From NCBI GenBank assembly GCA_905198295.1, contig CAJKBW010000032.1, positions 1 to 31,198 of the forward strand: a stretch of DNA of 31,198 bases, given 5' to 3'. How positions within the stretch are numbered: position 1 is the stretch's first letter; every line of letters begins with the position of its first letter. The DNA comes from an uncultured Oscillospiraceae bacterium. GTDB lineage: Bacteria; Bacillota; Clostridia; Oscillospirales; Acutalibacteraceae. Shown here in pieces: positions 16,957-25,543 of this stretch. The position numbers and the translations under genes are program-made. Below the pieces are notes generated by a model, which was given only the letters and a program-made list of their open reading frames with translations, did not search any database and had not been told where the DNA came from.

Positions 16957-18689
16957 GCCGAATGCGCCCCCTCTCCGCGTTCCTGTGAATGGCAGATTTC
17001 CTGATACGCTTCACAGGTGCGCAGCAGCGCCTCATGGGTGCCGGCGCCGGCCAGCTGACCGTCATCCATCACCAGAATCAGATCCGCCTGCTTTACCGCG
17101 CTGACCCGCTGGGAAACCATGAAAACGGTCATCTGCCGGGTACCGGCGCGGATCGCCCGGCGCAGCGCGGCGTCGGTCGCATAGTCGAGCGCGCTCGACG
17201 AGTCGTCGAGCACCAGGATTTCGGGATCACGCACCAGCGCACGGGCAATGGTCAGCCGCTGGCGCTGGCCGCCGGACAGGTTGGCCCCACCGCGTTCCAC
17301 CGGCGCGTCATAGCCCTCCGGCCGGCTCTCGATAAACTCCGCCGCCTGTGCCATCTGCGCCGCCCGCCGTACTTCTTCATCAGAGGCGCCGGCATTTCCC
17401 CAGCGGATGTTTTCCGCAATGGTACCGGAAAATAGCTCGGTCTGCTGCGGCACCATGCCGATTTTTCCCCGCAGCATCTCCAGCGGATAGTCCCGCACGT
17501 CTGTCCCGTTGACCAGCACACTGCCGCTGCTGACATCGTAAAAGCGCTCAATCAGCGCCATCAGCGTGGACTTGCCCGAACCGGTACCGCCGATGACGCC
17601 CACCGTCGCCCCGCGCGGCGCCGTAAAGGTGATGCCGCTGAGTGCATTTTCACCGCCGCCGTAGGAAAAATCCACCTGTCGGAATTCCACCGCCGGCGCT
17701 GCCGGATTTTCTTCCGGAGCCTGCTCCGCCCCGTGGATCGAGGGCTCGGTTTCCAGCACCTCCAGCACACGGCCGGCCGAGGCGTAGGCCTTGGTAAAGG
17801 TGATGACCAGGTTCGCCACCACCGTCAGCGCCAGCAGGATCTGGTTGACATAGTTGATAAAAGCGATGATTTCGCCGGTCGTCATCCCGCCGGCCTCCAC
17901 CCGCCAGCCGCCGAACCAGACAATGGCCAGAATCGCTGCATTCATGATCAGCTGGGTAGCCGGATTCAGCATTGCCGACAGTCGCCCCACCCGGATCGCC
18001 GTGCGGGTATGGTCGTCGGTTGCCTCGTCAAAGCGTTCCTGTTCCTCCCCGGTACGCGCGAAAGCACGGATCACCCGGATACCCGACAGGTTCTCCCGCA
18101 GAACCAGCGTCAGCCGGTCCAGCTTCTTCTGCACCTGCCGGTGCAGCTTGATGGTTTTGCGCATTACCAGGGTGATCACCACCACAAACAGCGGAATCGC
18201 AACAATGATCACCAGCGACAGCTTCAGGTCGATGGTCATTGCCATGATAATGCCGCCGATACATAGAAATGGCGCGCGGATGACCAGGCGGATCAGCATC
18301 GCCACCGCATACTGCAGCTGGTTGACGTCACCGGTCACCCGGTTGATCAGCGACGGGGTGCCGAAGCGGTCCAGCTCCGCATGGGACAGGGTGCCGATTT
18401 TCGCAAACACCGCATTGCGCAGCCCGGTGCCGAACCCCTGTGAGGTCACCGAGGCCACATACTGACACACCAGCGCACACAGCAGGCCGACCGTCACAAT
18501 CCCCAGCATAATGCCGCCCATACGCAGCACATAGCCGGTATCGTTCTTCCCCACGCCCTCGTCGATCACCTTAGCCATCAGCAACGGCAGATACAGCTCC
18601 AGCACTGCCTCCGCCAGCTTGAACAGCGGACCGCTGACGCAGTGCTTCCAGTATGGCCGCAGATAAGGGCCGAGCTTCGATAAATGCAA
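16953..18689 (-). CDS. ABC exporter subunit with degenerate site (TM287-like)
   Basis: A 578-residue half transporter: six-helix exporter domain followed by an ATPase domain. Walker A GGTGSGKSTL lies near residue 370, signature LSGGQRQRLTIARAL near 472. Walker B ends in LVLDDSSSALD (near 495), with Asp in place of the catalytic Glu, and the H-loop reads VSQRVS (Gln for His, near 525). Those two substitutions are typical of the non-catalytic half of heterodimeric exporters such as TM287/288 and BmrCD, so it depends on the next gene for hydrolysis. The start codon is TTG at 18689, fixed by GGGAGG ending 7 nt upstream. The export substrate (drugs, lipids or peptides) is not predictable. It follows nadE by 59 bp without a clear terminator. 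Confidence 0.93.
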   Translation of the reverse strand: MHLSKLGPYLRPYWKHCVSGPLFKLAEAVLELYLPLLMAKVIDEGVGKNDTGYVLRMGGIMLGIVTVGLLCALVCQYVASVTSQGFGTGLRNAVFAKIGTLSHAELDRFGTPSLINRVTGDVNQLQYAVAMLIRLVIRAPFLCIGGIIMAMTIDLKLSLVIIVAIPLFVVVITLVMRKTIKLHRQVQKKLDRLTLVLRENLSGIRVIRAFARTGEEQERFDEATDDHTRTAIRVGRLSAMLNPATQLIMNAAILAIVWFGGWRVEAGGMTTGEIIAFINYVNQILLALTVVANLVITFTKAYASAGRVLEVLETEPSIHGAEQAPEENPAAPAVEFRQVDFSYGGGENALSGITFTAPRGATVGVIGGTGSGKSTLMALIERFYDVSSGSVLVNGTDVRDYPLEMLRGKIGMVPQQTELFSGTIAENIRWGNAGASDEEVRRAAQMAQAAEFIESRPEGYDAPVERGGANLSGGQRQRLTIARALVRDPEILVLDDSSSALDYATDAALRRAIRAGTRQMTVFMVSQRVSAVKQADLILVMDDGQLAGAGTHEALLRTCEAYQEICHSQERGEGAHSA

Positions 18690-18726
18690 AAAAATTCCTC
18701 CCGAAATCCATCTTCAGGTCAAATCC

Positions 18727-18743
18727 TGCCGCACGCGGCGGCA
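18727..18743 (-). other. Small hairpin between nadE and the ABC genes
   Basis: Arms TGCCGC (18727-18732) and GCGGCA (18738-18743) with a 5-nt loop and no U-tract, 5 bp after the nadE stop. It is too weak for a confident terminator, so read-through into the exporter genes is likely. Confidence 0.35.
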
Positions 18744-18748
18744 CAGTG

Positions 18749-20641
18749 TTAAAGCGCCTGCGCCTCGCGCAGCCATGCGGCGGCCGCCGCATCGGACGGC
18801 ATCCGCCAGTCGCCGCGCGGCGACAGGGAGACGCTGCCCACCCGCGGACCGTCCGGCAGGCAGGAGCGTTTGTACTGCTGCGTGAAGAAGCGGCGCAGGA
18901 AGGTGACGAGCCACTTTTTCATTTCTTCGTCGGTAAAACGCCCGGCAAAGGCACAGCGCGCCAGACGATAAATTTTCGCCGGCGGGCAGCCATAGCGCAG
19001 CAGATGGAAAAGGTAGAAATCGTGCAGCTCATACGGCCCGACGATCTGCTCGGTCTTCTGCGCGATCACGCCGTTTTCCGGCGGCAGCAGCTCAGGGCTT
19101 ACCGGCGTATCCAGGATGTCCAGCAGCACCTCCTGCAACGCGCCGCCCCGCCGTTCGGCCTCATAGGCCACCAGATAGCGCACTAGTGTCTTGGGTACCG
19201 ACGCGTTGACACCGTACATCGACATGTGATCGCCGTTATAGGTTGCCCAGCCGAGCGCCAGCTCCGACAGGTCGCCGGTGCCGACCACCAGACCGTTTTC
19301 CCGGTTGGCCAGATCCATCAGCACCTGAGTGCGCTCCCGTGCCTGCGCATTTTCATAGGCTACGTCATGGCTGCCATCGTGCGCGATATCGGAAAGATGC
19401 TGCGTCACCGCCTGTGCAATATTGATCTCCCGCAACACTGCCCCGCACGCCGCTGCAAGCGTGCGCGCGTTGCCCAGCGTGCGGCCGGTGGTGCCGTAGC
19501 AGGGCATGGTCACCGTCAGGATGTCGCTGTGCGGCCGGCCAAGCCGGTCGCAGGCTCGCACCGCCACCAGCAGCGCCAGGGTGGAATCCAGTCCGCCGGA
19601 CAGGCCGATTACCGGCCGGCTGCCGGTATGGCGAAGCCTCCGGGCCAGTCCTGTCGCCTGAATATTGAGAATTTCCTCGCACCGCTGCGCCTGCTTCTGT
19701 GGATCTGTCGGCACAAACGGCAGCGGATCTATCGGCCGGGTGAGCTGGAGCGGCTTTGTCTCCTGCTCAAAATATACCGTTTCCAGTTCTTCCCCTCCTG
19801 TAAAGGTATTCATCCGACGGCGTTCGGCACTGAGCCGCTCGACATCGAATTCAGTGACAATCATCCCGGCAGAAAACCGCTCGCTCTGCGCGAGCAGCTG
19901 CCCATTTTCCGCAAGCAGGTCGTGACCGGAGAATACCAGATCGCCGGAAGACTCCCCTTCGCCCGCGTCCGCATAGACGTAGCCGCAGATCAGCCGCGCC
20001 GACTGGCCGGCCACCAGCTGCCGGCGGTAATCCGCCTTGCCGACGCTCTCGTCGCTCGCCGACAGGTTGGCGATCACGGTCGCCCCGGCTGCGGCCAGCC
20101 GTGCCGACTCCGGCGCCGGCACCCACAGATCCTCGCAGATTTCCACTCCGACGCAGAAAGCGGGCATGGTTCGGCTTGCAAACAAACGGCGGCGGGTGAG
20201 CACCGTCGGCTGCCCGGCATAGGTCAGCTGCCGGTCACGGTCATCCGCCGGCGTAAACTGCCGCGCCTCATAAAACTCCGCATAATTCGGCAGATGGGAT
20301 TTCGGCACAAGCCCCAGCAGATTGCCGCGGTGGCACACTGCTGCGCAGTTGTACAGCGCGGTGCCGCAGGCCACCGGCACCCCGACCAGCAGCAGCGCAT
20401 CGCAGTCCACCGTCGAATCCAGCAGCCGGCGCACTGCCTCCTCAGCACTTTGGAGCAGCAGCGGCTGTGCAAACAGATCCCCGCAGGTATAACCGGTCAC
20501 GCACAGCTCTGGAAACACCATCAGTGCGGTATTCTCCGGTGCCGAACGCACCAGCTCCAGAATTTTTTCACCGTTGTGCGCGCAGTCCGCCACCCGGATT
20601 TCCGGCGTGGCGGCGGCAACGCGGACAAAACCGTCTTTCAT
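18749..20641 (-). CDS. nadE: Glutamine-dependent NAD+ synthetase
   Basis: A 630-residue two-domain NadE converting nicotinate adenine dinucleotide to NAD+ with ATP and glutamine-derived ammonia. The N-terminal nitrilase-type glutaminase shows Glu in VFPELCVTGY (near 43), Lys in PKSHLPNY (near 114) and Cys in VEICEDLWVP (near 168). The C-terminal synthetase has the ATP pyrophosphatase loop GLSGGLDST near 348 and the later GTGDLSELALGW motif. The start at 20641 (MKDGFVRVAAATPEIRV) was chosen; the frame remains open to 20929, but that stretch crosses the promoter and inverted repeats and has no family similarity. An SD-like AGGGATGG precedes the ATG. Confidence 0.97.
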   Translation of the reverse strand: MKDGFVRVAAATPEIRVADCAHNGEKILELVRSAPENTALMVFPELCVTGYTCGDLFAQPLLLQSAEEAVRRLLDSTVDCDALLLVGVPVACGTALYNCAAVCHRGNLLGLVPKSHLPNYAEFYEARQFTPADDRDRQLTYAGQPTVLTRRRLFASRTMPAFCVGVEICEDLWVPAPESARLAAAGATVIANLSASDESVGKADYRRQLVAGQSARLICGYVYADAGEGESSGDLVFSGHDLLAENGQLLAQSERFSAGMIVTEFDVERLSAERRRMNTFTGGEELETVYFEQETKPLQLTRPIDPLPFVPTDPQKQAQRCEEILNIQATGLARRLRHTGSRPVIGLSGGLDSTLALLVAVRACDRLGRPHSDILTVTMPCYGTTGRTLGNARTLAAACGAVLREINIAQAVTQHLSDIAHDGSHDVAYENAQARERTQVLMDLANRENGLVVGTGDLSELALGWATYNGDHMSMYGVNASVPKTLVRYLVAYEAERRGGALQEVLLDILDTPVSPELLPPENGVIAQKTEQIVGPYELHDFYLFHLLRYGCPPAKIYRLARCAFAGRFTDEEMKKWLVTFLRRFFTQQYKRSCLPDGPRVGSVSLSPRGDWRMPSDAAAAAWLREAQAL

Positions 20642-20662
20642 ATTCCATCCCTGTCCTTCCCC

Positions 20663-20690
20663 GGTTCCCGCATCGTCAGGCGCGGGAACC
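20663..20690 (-). other. Hairpin in the nadE leader
   Basis: A perfect 9-bp stem, GGTTCCCGC (20663-20671) with GCGGGAACC (20682-20690) and a 10-nt loop, ends 22 bp before the nadE start codon. It would form in the nadE mRNA leader and leaves the ribosome site accessible; role unknown. Confidence 0.6.
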
Positions 20691-20739
20691 GCAATCCACC
20701 GGACACCGTCCGACCGCTGCGTGCGGCCGAAAGCGCATC

Positions 20740-20818
20740 CGGAAAACTTTTCCGCAACGCTATAAAGTATACCCCCATTTTCCGCCAAGGTAAAGCCCTT
20801 CTTCGGAAAATGGGGGTA
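20740..20818 (-). promoter_or_regulatory. nadE promoter within repeated CGGAAAA/TTTTCCG elements
   Basis: The minus-strand promoter has -35 TTTACC (20789-20794), a 17-bp spacer and -10 TATACT (20766-20771). It lies inside a perfect 15-bp inverted repeat (arms 20770-20784 and 20804-20818, 19-nt spacer). A second 15-nt palindrome, CGGAAAA-C-TTTTCCG, occupies 20740-20754, just after the predicted transcript start. The 7-mer therefore occurs four times: 20740, 20748, 20778 and 20804. The large repeat could also act as a weak terminator for the preceding transglutaminase gene (32 bp after its stop), but it lacks a proper U-tract. An operator role is inference. Confidence 0.6.
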
Positions 20819-20849
20819 ATTTGCCGTGTCATACAGCGCTTTTGATCGA

Positions 20850-23258
20850 TTACCAGCCGAACAGCATCCGGCGGAAGAAATACGGGACTGCCCGCAGCCA
20901 GCGCCGCAGATACAGCTCCAGCCCCTCATGTGCCCGGCTGAGCGCTTCGATATCGTCCTTGGACGGCTCTATCTCACCGTACCGGCAGCGCTCCATGATA
21001 TCCGTCACCGCCCACAGGGCGTCGGCCAGCCCATCCGGCACCGTGCGTCCAGCCTCTATCGCCTTTTCAGAGGGCGGTTCGGCCAGCCGGTCGTTCACCC
21101 GGCTGACAAACTGCCGCATGGTTTCACCCGCTCCCGGCTCCAGATGCAGGAAACGCAGCTGCCGCAGCAGATCAGTATAATACCAGCCCGCCTGCGCCGC
21201 TGGCTTCGGCAGGCGCCGACGCACCTCGTCCGGACGGAAGCGGATGCGGAACCGCCAGATTCTCCCCAGCACCGCAAGCAGCAGCGCCAACACCGCCGCA
21301 CCCGGCAGCACGGCATACCACACCCAAGGCGGGATCTGCACCCGCAGCAGCTCGGTATCCTGGGGCGCCGTGGTGGCTGTCGTACTCCGCTGTGTAGTGG
21401 TGTGTGCAGAGGAAGAGGCACCTGTCGTCCGGGAGGTCGTTGTGGTATCTCCGCGTGACGTGGTCGTACCCGTCGTGCCGGAAGTCGAGGTGGTGGTGAT
21501 GACCGCTTCATGTCCGTTGGTGTATCCTGCGCCGCCGGTCGGATCAAAGGTCAGCCAGCCGACGCCGGGGAAATAGCACTCCACCCACGCATGCGCGGTG
21601 GATTCCCGTGCCACCCATTCGCCGCCTTCCTGCCGGAGGGCATACCCGGTGACAAACCTTGCCGGGATGCCCAGCGTGCGTGCCATCACCGCCATCGTGC
21701 TGGCAAAATACACGCAGTAACCTTCGCCCGTTTCCAGAAAATAGTCCACGAAATCCCGCCCGCGCGGCACGTTGCCGGGCGTCAGCGTATAACGGTAGTT
21801 CGTGCGCAGGTAATGCTCCATATTGACCATCTGCTCATAGGGATTGTGTGCGCCGCCGGCCATCACCACCGCCATGTCGTAAACGTTCTGCGGCAGGGAA
21901 TCCGGCAACGCCGTATACTGCGCATAAATCGCATCGTACTGCGGATCACCGGCAAGGGCGGCGTGGTCGGTCAGCTGCCGCATCGTCTCCAGAAAATCCG
22001 GTCCGTAGGCGTCCAGACGCCAGGTCTCATAGCTGTACCGGTAGTCTGCCGCCACCGAGCTGCCGGTATACAGCTCACCTGCCTCGTTGCAGCTCACCTG
22101 CGAAGCATCATCGGTAATCCCCTGCAGGCCGAAAGCCTTGTCGGAGGTAAACAGGCGCCGGGTACGCCGGCGGATCTGCACCTGCACGTTCTGCCGGCTG
22201 GCCAGGCTTTCAAACATGGGCCGCAGATATTCGCCGGAAGGCAGGTCGGACAGCAGCGCCGAGCCGAGCGCATCGCCCTCCATGCTGTATTGCGTCACGC
22301 CGCGGTAGCTGCCAGCCCGCCACTCGCTGCCGGTGTACTCCTGATAAACGTTCCCGCGCATCAGTCCGGGATCGTCCGCCTGCACCCGCATTACCACCGT
22401 GCGGTTCTTCAGCGAGATATCCCCGCCGAGCCGACCGGTTTCCGGCTGAAGCCCCAGAGAATGCATATCGATTTCGAGCAGCCCCAGTACCTCGTCCCGA
22501 TCGATCAGCCCCGGCAGATCCTGTGAATCCTGCCAGTCAATAAGCATGCGGGCCAGCTGCGGGACACGCCACGAAGCAGTATCGTCCGGCAGGATAGCTC
22601 CCGCCAGCAGCGCCGCTGCCGCACACAGGGCAATGCCCGCCGCGACCGGCTGCCACCGCGGGGAGAGCATACGCACCCCACGGCGGAAATCGCGGTTATA
22701 CAGATTGCGTGCGGCCAGCGGCAGCGTCCCCAGCGTAATGCAGAGCATCGCGGGGACATTTTCCTGAAAGCCGTTGAGGCTCAGCACGACCAGGAAAATA
22801 CCCGACCAGAGCAGGATCGCCCAGCTGCGCCGCAGCACGCACACCAGCAGATAGATCACCGCTGCCGCCAAAACATGGATAATCAGCTGCACGCGGCGGA
22901 TGTTTTCGTCCGTATTGTAGGCCGAGCGCTTCGGGAACAGCTCCACCCACCAGTCCAGCAGTCCGCGCCAATAGCTTAAAAACGAATCAAACCCGTCAGT
23001 AAACAGCAGATACCACGCCAAAAGGCTCATCGCCGCCGCTGCCGCAGCAAAAAACACCCAGGGCCGACGAGTGGTAAGGGTCAAAAGCAGAATCACCACG
23101 GTGACATCCCAGACGATGCTGCTGACTTCGGCATGAAAACGGAACGCCTGGTCAAAGGACAGCACTGCCCCGACAGCGATCAGAATCGCGCAGCAGGCCT
23201 CAAAGAAACGGTTGCCCCAATAAACCGCCGTACGCCTGGTGGTAATCGACAGGTTCAT
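20850..23258 (-). CDS. Membrane-anchored transglutaminase-like protein (TgpA type)
   Basis: An 802-residue membrane protein: several N-terminal helices (within residues 15-210), an extracytoplasmic region, then a transglutaminase-core domain. The Cys is in GYCVYFASTMAVMARTLGIP (near 514), His in HAWVECYFPGVGW (near 556) and Asp in FDPTGG (near 571), a complete catalytic triad. A Thr/Ser-rich linker of about 45 residues follows (585-630), then a last helix (WVWYAVLPGAAVLALLLAVLG, near 645-665) and a cytoplasmic DUF4129-like tail. Members act outside the membrane as peptidases or cross-linking enzymes; the substrate is unknown. The start at 23258 overlaps the DUF58 stop (ATGA). Last gene of the moxR operon. 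Confidence 0.93.
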   Translation of the reverse strand: MNLSITTRRTAVYWGNRFFEACCAILIAVGAVLSFDQAFRFHAEVSSIVWDVTVVILLLTLTTRRPWVFFAAAAAAMSLLAWYLLFTDGFDSFLSYWRGLLDWWVELFPKRSAYNTDENIRRVQLIIHVLAAAVIYLLVCVLRRSWAILLWSGIFLVVLSLNGFQENVPAMLCITLGTLPLAARNLYNRDFRRGVRMLSPRWQPVAAGIALCAAAALLAGAILPDDTASWRVPQLARMLIDWQDSQDLPGLIDRDEVLGLLEIDMHSLGLQPETGRLGGDISLKNRTVVMRVQADDPGLMRGNVYQEYTGSEWRAGSYRGVTQYSMEGDALGSALLSDLPSGEYLRPMFESLASRQNVQVQIRRRTRRLFTSDKAFGLQGITDDASQVSCNEAGELYTGSSVAADYRYSYETWRLDAYGPDFLETMRQLTDHAALAGDPQYDAIYAQYTALPDSLPQNVYDMAVVMAGGAHNPYEQMVNMEHYLRTNYRYTLTPGNVPRGRDFVDYFLETGEGYCVYFASTMAVMARTLGIPARFVTGYALRQEGGEWVARESTAHAWVECYFPGVGWLTFDPTGGAGYTNGHEAVITTTSTSGTTGTTTSRGDTTTTSRTTGASSSAHTTTQRSTTATTAPQDTELLRVQIPPWVWYAVLPGAAVLALLLAVLGRIWRFRIRFRPDEVRRRLPKPAAQAGWYYTDLLRQLRFLHLEPGAGETMRQFVSRVNDRLAEPPSEKAIEAGRTVPDGLADALWAVTDIMERCRYGEIEPSKDDIEALSRAHEGLELYLRRWLRAVPYFFRRMLFGW

Positions 23259-24457
23259 ACGCACGCCTCCAATCCGGCCCGTACATCCTCCGGCCTGGAG
23301 ATCAGCACCCGCTGCACGCGCGGGAAGTCGTCGGCCGGCGGCAGCGCATAAGCCGCTTCCGGCGGCAGAATGCACACCGTCCGGCAGCCGGTCGCTGCAT
23401 GAGCATTGAGCTGCGCGAGCAGCGCGCCGCTCGGGCGGCTGGTAATCGCCACAATCATCCGCGCCTCCTGTACAGTGCGGTACGGAAACGGCAGCCGGTC
23501 AAGCGGTGCGGCCGCCGGGAGAAACGGCACCTCAGCCAGCTGTGTATACAGCGGTGCAAACGCCTCCGCCCCACTGCATTCCAACGCAATCCCTCCTGGC
23601 CTGGTATCCAGCAGCTTTACCCGGCAGGCATGCTCCAGATAAAAATGTGCCAGCGCCGCCGCGCATTCGGTGGCCAGATCGGCGTAGCCAGGCAGAAAAA
23701 TTGCCGGAGCCTGGTCATCGAGCAGGATGGTCACCTCAGTATCCGACGCCTGCTCATACTGTCGGGTATGCAGCTCGCGCGTACGGATGGTCTGCTTCCA
23801 GTGGATCCGCTTGAGCGAATCGCCGTCGCGGTAGGGACGTGTGCCCGCAAAGCTTTCCCCGTAATCCGCCGTCACCATCCGGGATTCGTTGTATTCCGTG
23901 CTCTCCGACCAGGCGGAGGGCTCGCCGGCCAGCTCATGCAGCAGCGGATAGACAGTCATCGTCCGCCGCCATGCCGCTTTGTCCCCGGCGCGGCGCAGCG
24001 GCAGGGAAAAGAATCCGAAAACATCCCGTACCCTGATCTTCTCTGCTGTGATCGTCCACATCCCACGGTGTCGGGTGCTCACCCGTATCCGCATCGGCAC
24101 GGCATTTTTCCAAGGCCGGATAAAACGCTGTGCGCAGATACGTCCGGCGTTCGGATCAAGACCACGGAAGTCCCCTGCACAGGGATCAGCAACGGTCACC
24201 CGCACATACACCGGCAGCAACAGTCGCCCGCTCCAGTCGATCACATACGCCGCCATGCCGCCCCGCGTCACCTGCTCATCGGACAGCCGCGGCTGTCCGT
24301 GCAGGCACAGCGCGGCCGGCAGCACCTGAGTGAGCGATACCAGCAGCAGCGCGCCAGTCAGCAGCGCCACCAGCCACACCTCGCGGGAGCCGGTCACCAA
24401 CGCCCAGAAAAGAGACAGCAGAAAGGTCAGGGACAGGACAATTCCCCGCCCGGTCAT
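23255..24457 (-). CDS. DUF58 domain protein
   Basis: A 400-residue protein with two N-terminal membrane helices (ending near residue 50) and a DUF58 region. The family signature appears as YRDGDSLKRIHWKQTIRTRE near residue 216, and a VWA-like strand follows in EVTILLDDQAPAIF. DUF58 proteins are regularly encoded between a MoxR AAA+ ATPase and a transglutaminase-like membrane protein, as here, and are thought to be clients or adaptors of MoxR; the biochemical role is unknown. 4-bp overlaps at both ends indicate translational coupling and near-equal expression of the three proteins. Confidence 0.94.
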   Translation of the reverse strand: MTGRGIVLSLTFLLSLFWALVTGSREVWLVALLTGALLLVSLTQVLPAALCLHGQPRLSDEQVTRGGMAAYVIDWSGRLLLPVYVRVTVADPCAGDFRGLDPNAGRICAQRFIRPWKNAVPMRIRVSTRHRGMWTITAEKIRVRDVFGFFSLPLRRAGDKAAWRRTMTVYPLLHELAGEPSAWSESTEYNESRMVTADYGESFAGTRPYRDGDSLKRIHWKQTIRTRELHTRQYEQASDTEVTILLDDQAPAIFLPGYADLATECAAALAHFYLEHACRVKLLDTRPGGIALECSGAEAFAPLYTQLAEVPFLPAAAPLDRLPFPYRTVQEARMIVAITSRPSGALLAQLNAHAATGCRTVCILPPEAAYALPPADDFPRVQRVLISRPEDVRAGLEACV

Positions 24458-25398
24458 CGTACCAGAGGAACCGGAACGGTACGCAGCAGCTCAGTGAGCA
24501 CCGTTTCGGGATTGGCCTGCCGGATGCCGGCGCGCTCACGCAGGATCAGGCGATGCGCCAGAACCGGGAAAATCATCCGCTGCACGTCATCCGGCAGCAC
24601 GAAACGCCGCCCGCTGAGCAGCGCGCAGCCTTTGGCCGCCTGCATCAGCGCGATTGAGCCGCGCGGACTGATGCCCATCACCACGTCCGGCAGATGCCGG
24701 GTCGCTTCGGCAAAGGACACGATATACTCCACAATCGGATCCGCACAGGTGACCTCTTCCAGCTCCCGCTGCATCTGCAGGATGTCGTCCGCCGACACCA
24801 CAGGCGTCAGCGAAAGCGCCGAACGCAACGGCCGGTGTTCCCGCAGGATCTGCATTTCCTCCCGGTGCGACGGATACCCCATCGCGATACGCATGAAGAA
24901 GCGGTCCAGCTGCGCTTCGGGCAGCGGATAGGTACCGGCCGTCTCCACCGGGTTCTGGGTAGCCAGCACCATGAACGGCCGCGGCGCCGCATAGGTGCTG
25001 CCGTCTATGGTCACCTGATTTTCCTGCATAATTTCCAGCAGCGCCGACTGGGTTTTCGGACTGGTACGGTTGATTTCGTCCGCCAGGACGATCTGATTCA
25101 TGACCGCCCCCATGTGCAGCTCCTGCTCACCGGTTTTCAGATTGAACATCGTAAAGCCGGTGATGTCCGACGGCAGCACGTCGGGTGTAAACTGGATCCG
25201 TTTAAATGTACAGCCGAGTGACGCCGCCAACGCCGCCGCCAGCGTGGTTTTGCCCAGGCCCGGCATATCCTCAATGAGCACGTGACCGGAACAGATCAGT
25301 GCAATCAGCAGCTTATTGACCACCTCATCCTTGCCAACGATGACTTGCCGGATGTTCCGCCGGATCGCCTCCAGCTTTTCCGGATACCCCATCTCCAT
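24454..25398 (-). CDS. MoxR family AAA+ ATPase
   Basis: A 314-residue AAA+ ATPase of the MoxR branch, chaperone-like, expected to remodel or activate the DUF58 and transglutaminase partners encoded just downstream. Walker A is DMPGLGKTTLA near residue 48, Walker B VLADEINRTSPKTQSALLE near 106, sensor 1 VLATQNPVE, and an arginine-finger region follows in ISPRGSIALMQAAKG. I chose ATG 25398 (MEMGYPEKLEAIR). An in-frame GTG four codons upstream overlaps the SD AAGGAG and is less likely, and the longer open frame reaching 25497 is unlike the family. The 145-bp gap to cobU is rich in inverted repeats. Confidence 0.95.
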   Translation of the reverse strand: MEMGYPEKLEAIRRNIRQVIVGKDEVVNKLLIALICSGHVLIEDMPGLGKTTLAAALAASLGCTFKRIQFTPDVLPSDITGFTMFNLKTGEQELHMGAVMNQIVLADEINRTSPKTQSALLEIMQENQVTIDGSTYAAPRPFMVLATQNPVETAGTYPLPEAQLDRFFMRIAMGYPSHREEMQILREHRPLRSALSLTPVVSADDILQMQRELEEVTCADPIVEYIVSFAEATRHLPDVVMGISPRGSIALMQAAKGCALLSGRRFVLPDDVQRMIFPVLAHRLILRERAGIRQANPETVLTELLRTVPVPLVR

Positions 25399-25543
25399 AA
25401 CAATCCCCACTCCTTGTTCTATTTGGGTCGATCCTGCCAGCCGTCCGGACGGCAAACTTCGGTGCCGCTCACCGAAAAGGCACAAATGGCCGTGCAAAAA
25501 ATCTTTTCCGCACGCTCCCCCTCGATCCGCCCCGCGGACGGCA
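25399..25543 (-). promoter_or_regulatory. Structured spacer between cobU and moxR
   Basis: Three inverted repeats sit within 75 bp: a 14-bp palindrome GCCGTCCGGACGGC (25440-25453), a 7-bp stem TTCGGTG/CACCGAA with 5-nt loop (25458-25476), and CGTGC/GCACG enclosing an A/T-rich core (25491-25514). No textbook promoter or U-tract was seen. The spacer may hold the cobU terminator, a moxR operator or a leader structure. Confidence 0.4.
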
